The notes beneath the pieces are model-generated. The model was not told the origin of the DNA, did no database searches, and saw only the letters and a program-made list of their open reading frames with translations. This document shows positions 1 through 6,829 of a stretch of DNA of 34,327 bases, piece after piece. A program made the translations under genes and the position numbers. Within the stretch, counting starts at the first letter, position 1. Each line of letters starts with the position of its first letter. Origin of the DNA: Prevotella sp. (GTDB taxonomy: Bacteria > Bacteroidota > Bacteroidia > Bacteroidales > Bacteroidaceae); assembly GCA_017508965.1 (NCBI GenBank), contig JAFWQT010000182.1, forward strand, positions 1-34,327, written 5' to 3'.

Positions 1-35
1 AACACCTGAGAGTGGAATCAGGTCAGGTCGGGCAT

Positions 36-626
36 CTATCCCTCGAGCGAGATGAGGTCTACCAGTGTGTAAACCTTATACGACAGCAGGATGGGTTCCT
101 GCTCGTGCACACGGCGCTTGTTGGCGCTCACCTTGATGAACAGGTCGTTGCCGGTGATGGCGCTGCCTGCCTGACGCATCTGGTGACCGTCGTTGTCTTC
201 GTGCATCTTCGGTGCTCCGCCGTTGTTGGGAGCCTGTCCGCTGACGGTGACCTTCACGGGCTGCGAGGCAATGTTCTTGCCGCCGGCGTGCACATGAGCG
301 GCTGGAATGGTGTAGGTGCCGTTCTTCAGGGCGCAGATGATGAACGTATAGGTGATTGACGAGCTGCTGCTGGTGTGGCCGTTCACCATCTGGTAGGTGG
401 ACTGGCTCGAGGTGTAGGGACCCGTGATGATTTCCAGGCCCTCGGGCACGTTGCCGATGCGGAAGTCCTGGGCATCCTGGGTGTTGACTGTATAGGTGAG
501 GCGGAAGTTCTCTCCTGCCTCAACATGCGACGGGGCATTGACCGTCAGGCTCTGTGCACTTGCCGCCAGGCAAGCAACCGTCAACTGCAAAATGAGTAAA
601 AAATATCTCCTTGTCTTCATTTTCAT
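36..626 (-). CDS. batD: BatD N-terminal part, interrupted by in-frame stops
   Basis: N-terminal part of BatD, the large periplasm-facing membrane protein of the Bacteroides aerotolerance (Bat) operon. A signal peptide (MKTRRYFLLILQL...ASA) leads into an Ig-like beta-rich domain with the BatD-type sequence ILLSYKVYTLVDL. BatD is usually around 600 residues; here a TAG at 36-38 ends the frame after about 195 codons. The same frame continues with MPDLT, a second stop (TGA at 18-20) and FHSQV, which matches the expected BatD continuation. Two single-base changes (AAG to TAG, GGA to TGA) would explain this, so it is either a real pseudogene or poor sequence at the window edge. An ATG at 618-620 has AAGG six bases upstream and may be the true start. 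It follows batC by 12 bases, last gene of the operon seen here. Confidence 0.75.
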   Translation of the reverse strand: MKMKTRRYFLLILQLTVACLAASAQSLTVNAPSHVEAGENFRLTYTVNTQDAQDFRIGNVPEGLEIITGPYTSSQSTYQMVNGHTSSSSSITYTFIICALKNGTYTIPAAHVHAGGKNIASQPVKVTVSGQAPNNGGAPKMHEDNDGHQMRQAGSAITGNDLFIKVSANKRRVHEQEPILLSYKVYTLVDLISLEG

Positions 627-638
627 CCTTCGTATAAG

Positions 639-1319
639 TTACCAGTTTTTCTGAATGTTGCGGCGCTGGGGCTGCTGCATGGCTTTCTTCAGCCGCTGCT
701 GCGTGGCCTTCTCATTCTGGATGGCAGCGTTGAGCAGCTGTTCGGCATTCTCCTTGCTCATCTGCTCGTTCTGCTCCTGCTTCTTGTCCTGTTTCTGGTC
801 TTTATCCTTGTTCTGCTGTTTGTCCTGCTGTTCTTTCTTGTCCTGCTTCTGGTCTTTGTCCTTGTTCTGCTGCTTGTCCTGGTTCTGCTGGTTCTGCTTG
901 TTCTGTCGCTTGCAGAGGGCCAGGTTGTAGCGTGTCTCGTCGTCGGTCGGATTGTCGCGGAGCGACTGCTGATAGGCCTTTATCGCATCGCCATACATCT
1001 TCAGGTTCTGGCAGATCACGCCGATGTTGTGATAGGAACGCGAGCGGCGCAGCTTGTTGGTCTCGGCCTGTGCAGCCTTCTGATACTGCACGATGGCAGC
1101 CGAATCCTTCTGCTGCATCATCAGCGCACACCCGAGGTTGTAGAGTGCCTGCGGATTCTGGGCGTTGGCGGCCAGCGCCTTGCGGTATTCCACCTCGGCC
1201 TGAGCCCACTGCTTGGCCCTGTAGAGGCGGTTGCCGCCGCGGATATGCTGGCGGTCGGCCTGAGCGGAGGCCGTCAGCGAGGCAAATGCCAATAATATAT
1301 ATAATAGGTGTAGTCTCAT
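639..1319 (-). CDS. batC: BatC, TPR protein of the Bat operon
   Basis: Secreted or periplasmic tetratricopeptide-repeat protein (226 aa) of the Bat operon. A signal peptide (MRLHLLYILLAFASLTASA) is followed by about three TPR units at residues 22-135, with motifs such as NPQALYNLGCALM and SYHNIGVICQNLKMYGDAI. A very hydrophilic Gln/Lys/Asp-rich segment (about 140-185) follows, built from two near-identical 18-residue units beginning DKQQNKDKDQKQDKK. The tail is short and basic. The start overlaps the batB stop in an ATGA (1316-1319), so translation is probably coupled. TPRs presumably scaffold contacts with BatA/BatB; no enzymatic role is apparent. Confidence 0.87.
   Translation of the reverse strand: MRLHLLYILLAFASLTASAQADRQHIRGGNRLYRAKQWAQAEVEYRKALAANAQNPQALYNLGCALMMQQKDSAAIVQYQKAAQAETNKLRRSRSYHNIGVICQNLKMYGDAIKAYQQSLRDNPTDDETRYNLALCKRQNKQNQQNQDKQQNKDKDQKQDKKEQQDKQQNKDKDQKQDKKQEQNEQMSKENAEQLLNAAIQNEKATQQRLKKAMQQPQRRNIQKNW
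783..890. repeat. Two-copy 54-bp tandem repeat inside batC
   Basis: Two adjacent 54-bp units (starting at 783 and 837) differ at only a few third-codon positions. They encode two copies of an 18-residue Lys/Gln/Asp-rich segment, so copy-number change would keep the reading frame and simply lengthen or shorten the linker. Confidence 0.85.
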
Positions 1320-2338
1320 TTCTTCTTGAATAGTTTTACGTTCTTCAACAACGGATTCTTGCTTTCCAGCACGCAGACTTCGATGATGAGCAACAGCAGC
1401 ACCAGGATGCCAAAGGCCTGGAACTGTTCGTCGTACTCGCTATAGATGACGCTGGAGAGCTCGCCCTTCTGCAGCTTGGTCAGCTCGTTGTTGAGCTGTT
1501 CCTGCGCCAGGTTCGTGTTGTCCACATGGATGTATGCACCGCCGCCGGCCTTGGCCACGTCGCGGCACATCTGCTCGTTAAGGGCCGACATCACCTCCGA
1601 GCCGGTATTGTCGGTCATATAGCCGCCCTGACCGTCGGGGATGGGTGAGCCCTTGGGACTTCCCACACCGAGCACGAACACGCGGACGCCCTTCTTCAGG
1701 GCCTCGGCAGCCGCCTCGGTGGCACCGCCCTCATGGTCCTCGCCGTCGGTAATGACGATGATGGCGCGCCCTATCTTCTCCTGCTGTGTGAAGCTGTTGA
1801 GCGAAATCCTGATGGCCTCGGCAATGTTGGTGCCCTGTGTGGCAATCAGCGCGGGGTCGATGTTCTGGAGGAACATCTTAGCCGATACGTAGTCGCTCGT
1901 GATGGGCAGCTGTATGAAGGCATCGCCGGCGAACACCACCAGGCCCACCTTGTCGTTGGTAAAGTTGTCTACCATGCGCTCTACGAGCATCTTGCTCTTG
2001 TCGAGACGCGAGGGAACAACATCCTCTGCCTTCATCGAGTTACTGATGTCGAGCGCTATCATGGCCTCGATGCCATTTCGCTTCTCGCGCGATATCTTGG
2101 TTCCCATCTGCGGACGGGCAAGCATCACGATGAGCAGGGCCAGCGCCGCCATCAGCAGCCAGAACTTGACTTCGGGACGGAAGCGCGACACGTCGGGCAT
2201 CAGCTGCTTCAGCAAATCGGGGTCGCCGAACTTCTTCAGCTTTTTGCGGCGCCTGCCGATGGCATAGAACCGCAGGAGTGCCAAAACGGGTATCAGCACC
2301 AGCAGGTAGAGATATAATGGATTCTCGAAACGGAACAT
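1316..2338 (-). CDS. batB: BatB, VWA-domain membrane protein
   Basis: BatB-type von Willebrand factor A protein (340 aa). Hydrophobic segments at about residues 8-25 and 57-75 precede the VWA domain, and a C-terminal hydrophobic helix (about 308-325) follows, as in BatA/BatB. The MIDAS motif is intact (ALDISNSM; Asp97, Ser99, Ser101) with the later ITDGEDHEGG loop, so metal-dependent ligand binding is likely. It lies between batA (58-base gap) and batC (4-base overlap). Family knowledge: Bat proteins contribute to oxygen and envelope-stress tolerance in Bacteroides and spirochaetes; the exact biochemical role is unresolved. Confidence 0.9.
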   Translation of the reverse strand: MFRFENPLYLYLLVLIPVLALLRFYAIGRRRKKLKKFGDPDLLKQLMPDVSRFRPEVKFWLLMAALALLIVMLARPQMGTKISREKRNGIEAMIALDISNSMKAEDVVPSRLDKSKMLVERMVDNFTNDKVGLVVFAGDAFIQLPITSDYVSAKMFLQNIDPALIATQGTNIAEAIRISLNSFTQQEKIGRAIIVITDGEDHEGGATEAAAEALKKGVRVFVLGVGSPKGSPIPDGQGGYMTDNTGSEVMSALNEQMCRDVAKAGGGAYIHVDNTNLAQEQLNNELTKLQKGELSSVIYSEYDEQFQAFGILVLLLLIIEVCVLESKNPLLKNVKLFKKK

Positions 2339-2396
2339 CTGTTTATTTCGGTTTTATTTCATTCTACAATTCATGTCTTCACTCGCAGCAGGGCCG

Positions 2397-3395
2397 TTAT
2401 GGAATGCGGCGGAACCACGTGACGCGCAGGAGGATTTCAATCAGCAACGTGATGAAAGCCATCAGGGCAAAAGGCTGATAGGCCTCGTAGTGCCTCGAGA
2501 ACTTCTTCACGTTCATCTTCGTCTTCTCCAGTTTGTCGATATCTTTATAAATCTGCTTCAGCTCGGCCGTGCTCGTGGCGCGGTAGAAATGACCGTCGGC
2601 CATCGAGGCAATCTGCGTTAGGGTCTCGGTATCCACGTCGGCCTTCACGTTTATATACTGCACGCTGCCTCCCACCATCATCGGGTAAGGAGCCACACCC
2701 TTGGTTCCCACGGCAATGGTATAAACCCTGATACCCAGGCTCTTGGCTATCTGGGCAGCGGTGAGCGGCGAGATGTCGCCCATGTTGTTCGAACCGTCGG
2801 TAAGCAGAATCACCACCTTGCTCTTGGTCTTCGACTCCTTCAGTCGGCTCACGGCGTTGGCAAGTCCCATTCCCACGGCCGTTCCGTCTTCAATCAGTCC
2901 ACGTGCGGCAATGTCGGTACGCACGTTCTGCAACAGGTTGAGCAGCGAGGTATGGTCGGTGGTCATAGGGCATTGGGTGAAGGCCTCACCGGCAAAGATG
3001 GTCAGTCCGATATTGTCGTCGGGCCTGCCGCTGATGAATTCCGTGGCCACACTCTTGGCGGCCTCTATGCGGTTGGGCTTCAGGTCCTGTGCCAGCATAC
3101 TGGTGGAGACGTCCATGGCCAGCATGATATCGATACCTTCTGTGGTGCGCTGCCCCCAGCTGCTGTGCGTCTGCGGGCGGGCCAGGGCCAGCACCACCAG
3201 CACGAAGGTGAGCATGCGCAGGAAATCGGGCAGCCAGACAAGCTGCTGGCGCAGGCTCTTCGGCGCATAGCGATAGGCGTTGGTATCGCTCATCTGCATC
3301 GTGGGCTCGCTCTTCTTGCGGTAAAGCAGATACCATATCAGATAAGGTATCAGCAGCAGAAGCAGTAGCAGGTATTCTTTATTTAAAAATTCCAT
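2397..3395 (-). CDS. batA: BatA, VWA-domain membrane protein
   Basis: BatA-type VWA protein (332 aa). An N-terminal membrane helix (about 7-25) and a second (58-73, ending in the family signature ALARPQ) precede the VWA domain. The MIDAS motif AMDVSTSM is intact (Asp95, Ser97, Ser99), with a LLTDGSNNMGD loop and a C-terminal hydrophobic helix around 310-325. It is a paralogue of the downstream batB. The start lies 24 bases after the stop of the upstream BatD-like gene. It is probably a membrane complex partner of BatB, regulated with MoxR as in other MoxR-VWA systems (inference from the family). Confidence 0.9.
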   Translation of the reverse strand: MEFLNKEYLLLLLLLIPYLIWYLLYRKKSEPTMQMSDTNAYRYAPKSLRQQLVWLPDFLRMLTFVLVVLALARPQTHSSWGQRTTEGIDIMLAMDVSTSMLAQDLKPNRIEAAKSVATEFISGRPDDNIGLTIFAGEAFTQCPMTTDHTSLLNLLQNVRTDIAARGLIEDGTAVGMGLANAVSRLKESKTKSKVVILLTDGSNNMGDISPLTAAQIAKSLGIRVYTIAVGTKGVAPYPMMVGGSVQYINVKADVDTETLTQIASMADGHFYRATSTAELKQIYKDIDKLEKTKMNVKKFSRHYEAYQPFALMAFITLLIEILLRVTWFRRIP

Positions 3396-3419
3396 GTTCT
3401 CAATTTATCAGGTCAATGT

Positions 3420-4487
3420 TCAAAACAGCAGGGAAAGCTGCCAGACTATCCAGGCGAACAGCAACACACAGGCTGCGGCCAGAATGCCGATGGCCCACTT
3501 CAGCACCACGCGCGAACGCTGCGAGCGCACTTCCTGCTCGGTCAGCTTGGGCTCCACGCGCTCGGTCTCGGGCTGGTTCTCCTGCTTGGTTTCGTTGATG
3601 AACTGTATAGCGTTCACCAGGTTCATGTCGTTCTCGTTGATGAGCGTCGAATATTTGGCGAACTTCACCAGGTCGGCCGTGGTGAAGAGCTCCCTCAGCT
3701 CGGCTATCATGGTCTTGTCTTCGGCCTGCTGCAGGCGCTCAATAATCTCCGACGAGGTCATCTCCATAGCGTTAAATCCGAACCGCTCCTCGATGTATTT
3801 GCGCAGGGTATCGGTCAGACGGGTATAATATGCCTTCTGGTCTTCCGACGTTGGCATGCGGTCGGCCTTCAGCTGCTCTATCTCGCGCATGGCCCGCTGA
3901 TGGGGCAGCACACGCTTGATGATGCGCACGCGGGCGATGATGGGCTTGTTGTTCTTCAGGCGTGAACGCAGGTAGAACACCACGCAGACCAGAAGTACGA
4001 ACAAAACACTCAGCCAGAACAACGGTCGCCACTCGCTCCACGAGAAGGGATTGTCCTGAACGTTCTTCGGGGGGAAGAACTGTTCGGGATGAAGGGTGTC
4101 CACAGGAACGGTAAGCACCTTCAAGGCGAGGCTCTTGCTCTCGTAGCTCTTGCCGCCGGCCTTCACTTTCATGGCCGGGAGATAATAGAGATTCTCGTCG
4201 AACGAGGTCACAGTATAGACGCGGCTGACGCGTATCATGCCGTTGTCAAGGTCGGTGGTGTCGGCCGTGGTGGCCTCCAGCACTTCCACTCCGGGCGTGA
4301 TATACTCAGAGGGCTTGAACTGCGGGAACTCCAGCGGCTGCCCCTTCTTGAGCGATACGCTCAGCGTGACGTGTGCCTGCTCGCCGATAAGTATGCTGAT
4401 GGAATCGATACTGGATTCCACATTCACTTGAGCGGCAAGCACCAACGAGTTGAATAACAATGCGATATATAATGCAATCCTTTTCAA
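3420..4487 (-). CDS. BatD-like/DUF4381-type membrane protein of the Bat operon
   Basis: Membrane protein (355 aa) found between the DUF58 and batA genes in Bacteroidales Bat operons. A signal peptide (MKRIALYIALLFNSLVLAAQ) is followed by a periplasmic beta-rich domain (about 20-135) resembling a BatD repeat. A membrane helix follows near residues 155-172 (WLSVLFVLLVCVVFYL), then a helical cytoplasmic region similar to DUF4381 (TDTLRKYIEERFGFNAMEMT) and a last membrane helix near the C-terminus (ILAAACVLLFAWIVW). It lies 21 bases after DUF58. The domain name is from memory of the family; no enzymatic motif is visible. Confidence 0.75.
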   Translation of the reverse strand: MKRIALYIALLFNSLVLAAQVNVESSIDSISILIGEQAHVTLSVSLKKGQPLEFPQFKPSEYITPGVEVLEATTADTTDLDNGMIRVSRVYTVTSFDENLYYLPAMKVKAGGKSYESKSLALKVLTVPVDTLHPEQFFPPKNVQDNPFSWSEWRPLFWLSVLFVLLVCVVFYLRSRLKNNKPIIARVRIIKRVLPHQRAMREIEQLKADRMPTSEDQKAYYTRLTDTLRKYIEERFGFNAMEMTSSEIIERLQQAEDKTMIAELRELFTTADLVKFAKYSTLINENDMNLVNAIQFINETKQENQPETERVEPKLTEQEVRSQRSRVVLKWAIGILAAACVLLFAWIVWQLSLLF

Positions 4488-4508
4488 TGCTTTAACTAAT
4501 GGTATGTG

Positions 4509-5393
4509 TTAGATTCTTCCTTTGTTGCGCATCTTGAATAGCATCAGCAGCTGCTTCACGTAGTCTTCGTTGGTGGCCACGCTCACGTGGTCAACGTTGC
4601 TCTTGTTGAAGCAATCCTGCAGCTGGTGCTGACGGTTCATCCAATAAGCGGTATGGGCACGGCGCAGTTTCTTGCTGCTGGTGTCGATAAACATTTCGTG
4701 GCCCGTCTCGGCATCGCGCACCTTCATCAGTCCCACGTCGGGCAGGGTCTTGGCACGCTGGTCGTAGACCTGAATGGCCACCACGTCGTGCTTGCGGTTG
4801 CAGATGGTCAGCGCCTGCGAGAAGTCACGATGCGAATAGAAATCGCTCAGCATGAAGGCCGTGCAATGGCGCTTGGCCACGCTGCTGAGGAACTCTACGG
4901 CCATCGTCACGTCGGTCTTGCGACTCTCGGGATGGAAGTCGAGCATCTCGCGGATGATGTAGAGGATGTGCTTGCGGCCCTTCTTGGGCGGGATGTATTT
5001 CTCAATCTTGTCCGAGAAGAACACCACGCCTATCTTGTCGTTGTTCTGAATGGCGCTGAAGGCAAGGGTTGCCGCTATCTCGGTGACCATGTCTTTCTTC
5101 ATCTGTTGCTGCGTGCCGAACTCCAGCGAACCCGAAACGTCGATCAGCAGCATCACGGTCAGCTCGCGCTCCTCTTCGAAAACCTTGACATAAGGGCGGT
5201 GGAACCTGGCCGTTACATTCCAGTCGATATCGCGGACATCGTCGCCAAACTGGTACTCGCGCACCTCGCTGAAGGCCATTCCACGACCCTTGAAGGCCGA
5301 GTGGTACTGGCCGGCGAAGATATTGGCACTCAGTCTGCGTGTCTTGATTTCTATCTTCCTTACCTTCTTAAGTATTTCCGATGTTTCCATCAT
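4509..5393 (-). CDS. DUF58 domain protein of the MoxR/Bat operon
   Basis: DUF58 family protein (294 aa), the usual partner of MoxR ATPases. The family signature lies at residues 42-75: FSEVREYQFGDDVRDIDWNV, followed by an Arg/Pro-containing strand and an acidic EEER. The C-terminal half is a VWA-like fold with LLIDVSGSL (partial MIDAS DxSxS) and SDFYSHRD. No signal peptide or membrane helix is evident, so it is probably cytoplasmic. Two consecutive ATGs (5391-5393 and 5388-5390) are possible starts. A 7-bp tandem repeat fills the short gap to moxR immediately upstream. Confidence 0.88.
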   Translation of the reverse strand: MMETSEILKKVRKIEIKTRRLSANIFAGQYHSAFKGRGMAFSEVREYQFGDDVRDIDWNVTARFHRPYVKVFEEERELTVMLLIDVSGSLEFGTQQQMKKDMVTEIAATLAFSAIQNNDKIGVVFFSDKIEKYIPPKKGRKHILYIIREMLDFHPESRKTDVTMAVEFLSSVAKRHCTAFMLSDFYSHRDFSQALTICNRKHDVVAIQVYDQRAKTLPDVGLMKVRDAETGHEMFIDTSSKKLRRAHTAYWMNRQHQLQDCFNKSNVDHVSVATNEDYVKQLLMLFKMRNKGRI

Positions 5394-5457
5394 GCACTAT
5401 AAACTATGCACTATGAACTATGAACTATGAACTATGAACTATGAACTATGAACTATC
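5394..5457. repeat. 7-bp tandem repeat (AACTATG)n between moxR and DUF58
   Basis: About nine head-to-tail 7-bp units. Five are exact AACTATG (5416-5450) and the outer ones are degenerate (for example GCACTAT at 5394-5400 and AACTATC at 5451-5457). The array fills the whole gap from the moxR stop codon (5456-5458) to the DUF58 start (5393). Confidence 0.9.
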
Positions 5458-6451
5458 AAGGCACTTCCACCTTGTTGATAATCTTCGAAACGATTTCCTC
5501 GCTCGTCACGTTGGTTGCCTCTGCCTCGTACGACAATCCGATGCGATGGCGCAGCACGTCGTGGGCAACGGCACGCACATCCTCGGGCACCACATAGCCG
5601 CGGCGCTTGATGAACGCGTATGCACGGGCTGCCTTGGCCAGGTTGATGGAGGCACGCGGCGAACCGCCGAAGGTGATGAGGTTCTTCAGCTCGGAAAGTC
5701 CGTAGCGGTCGGGATAGCGCGTAGCGAAAACGATGTCGGCGATATATTGCTCAATCTTCTCGTCGAGATATACCTGGCGCACCACTTCGCGGGCGTTGAT
5801 AATCTCCTGAGCCGAGCAGACGGGACGAACGGTGGGCAGAGCACCCATGATGTTCTCGCGGATAATCTGCTTTTCCTCTTCGAGCGTGGGATAGTCGATG
5901 ACCACTTTCAGCATGAAACGGTCCACCTGTGCTTCGGGCAGCGGATAGGTTCCCTCCTGCTCGATGGGGTTCTGGGTGGCCATCACGAGGAACGGACTGG
6001 GCAGCGCAAATGTGTCGCTGCCAATCGTCACCTGATGTTCCTGCATGGCTTCGAGCAGAGCGCTCTGCACCTTGGCCGGGGCACGGTTGATTTCATCGGC
6101 CAGCACAAAGTTGGCAAACACCGGGCCGTTCTTCACCTGGAAGTTTTCGTCCTTCTGCGAATAGATCATCGTACCGATAACGTCGGCAGGCAACAGGTCG
6201 GGTGTGAACTGAATTCTGCTGAAATCGGAATCGATAAGCTGCGCCAACGTCTTGATGGCCAGCGTCTTTGCCAGTCCGGGAACACCTTCCAGGAGGATGT
6301 GACCGTCGCTGAGTAGCGAGATGAGGAGTGAGTCAACGAGATGCTTTTGTCCGACAATCACCTGGTCCATTCCATGAACGAGGTTAGTGACGAACCCACT
6401 TTGCTGTTCGATGCGAACATTTAATTCGCGAATGTCTATAGCTTCTGCCAT
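5456..6451 (-). CDS. MoxR-family AAA+ ATPase, first gene of the Bat operon
   Basis: MoxR-family AAA+ ATPase (331 aa, full length). Walker A is GVPGLAKT (56-63), Walker B is VLADE (116-120) followed by INRAPAKVQSALLEAMQE, and the sensor region contains MATQNPIEQEGTYPLPEAQ. The C-terminal helical lid includes SPRASINLAKAARAYAF. MoxR proteins act as chaperone-like ATPases that mature or remodel VWA-domain partners; DUF58, BatA and BatB downstream fit that role. A promoter with a perfect TAnnTTTG element lies 60 bases upstream, making this the first gene of the operon. Confidence 0.93.
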   Translation of the reverse strand: MAEAIDIRELNVRIEQQSGFVTNLVHGMDQVIVGQKHLVDSLLISLLSDGHILLEGVPGLAKTLAIKTLAQLIDSDFSRIQFTPDLLPADVIGTMIYSQKDENFQVKNGPVFANFVLADEINRAPAKVQSALLEAMQEHQVTIGSDTFALPSPFLVMATQNPIEQEGTYPLPEAQVDRFMLKVVIDYPTLEEEKQIIRENIMGALPTVRPVCSAQEIINAREVVRQVYLDEKIEQYIADIVFATRYPDRYGLSELKNLITFGGSPRASINLAKAARAYAFIKRRGYVVPEDVRAVAHDVLRHRIGLSYEAEATNVTSEEIVSKIINKVEVP

Positions 6452-6510
6452 AATTATTCTGTTTTTTAATTTGTACTCTTATCCGGTTAAATCTATTTTT
6501 AAAGGCAATG

Positions 6511-6518
6511 CAAAAGTA
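6511..6518 (-). promoter_or_regulatory. Promoter -7 element of the moxR-bat operon
   Basis: TACTTTTG on the minus strand matches the Bacteroidetes -7 consensus TAnnTTTG. It predicts a leader of roughly 50 bases before the moxR ATG. No good -33 TTTG was found at the usual spacing. Confidence 0.6.
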
Positions 6519-6620
6519 CAATTTTGGCAGGTGATTGGCGAATTATAGTGACTAAAAAGTATTAAAAAAGTTTCTAAAAACTTACATTTAAGAAACTTTA
6601 TAGGAATAATCAACCGATTT

Positions 6621-6752
6621 AAAGTCTGATTAAACTTCAAGTAAAGTCTGTTTGCCTATCAATTAAAGTCTATTTGATGGGCAATTAAAGTCTATTTGAC
6701 GGATAAATAAAGTCTAATTGATGGGCAGATAAAGTCTATTTGATGGGCAGAT
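6621..6752. repeat. Six-copy 22-bp tandem repeat upstream of moxR
   Basis: Six head-to-tail 22-bp units begin at 6621, 6643, 6665, 6687, 6709 and 6731, each starting AAAGTCT. The unit reads AAAGTCTATTTGATGG plus GCAGAT. Copies 3, 5 and 6 are nearly identical, copy 4 is more diverged, and copies 1-2 are degenerate outside AAAGTCT. The array sits between the terminator of the HU/LysM gene and the moxR promoter, about 100-240 bases upstream of the -7 element. The rest of 6452-6829 is AT-rich with no convincing gene. Confidence 0.93.
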
Positions 6753-6773
6753 AAAAGGTGCGTGCGGCGTATG

Positions 6774-6812
6774 AAAAAAGAAGATGTGCCAGTTTTGCGG
6801 CTGGCACATCTT
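6774..6812 (-). terminator. Rho-independent terminator after the HU/LysM gene
   Basis: A perfect 12-bp stem (AAGATGTGCCAG at 6781-6792 with CTGGCACATCTT at 6801-6812) closes an 8-base loop. On the minus strand it is followed by a run of six T (6774-6779). It lies 17 bases after the stop of the HU/LysM gene. Confidence 0.92.
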
Positions 6813-6829
6813 CAGGTTTATAGTTTTGC

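Noticed and set aside
6621-6752. CRISPR array
   Set aside because: The 22-bp units are directly contiguous with no spacers and no cas genes are in the window.
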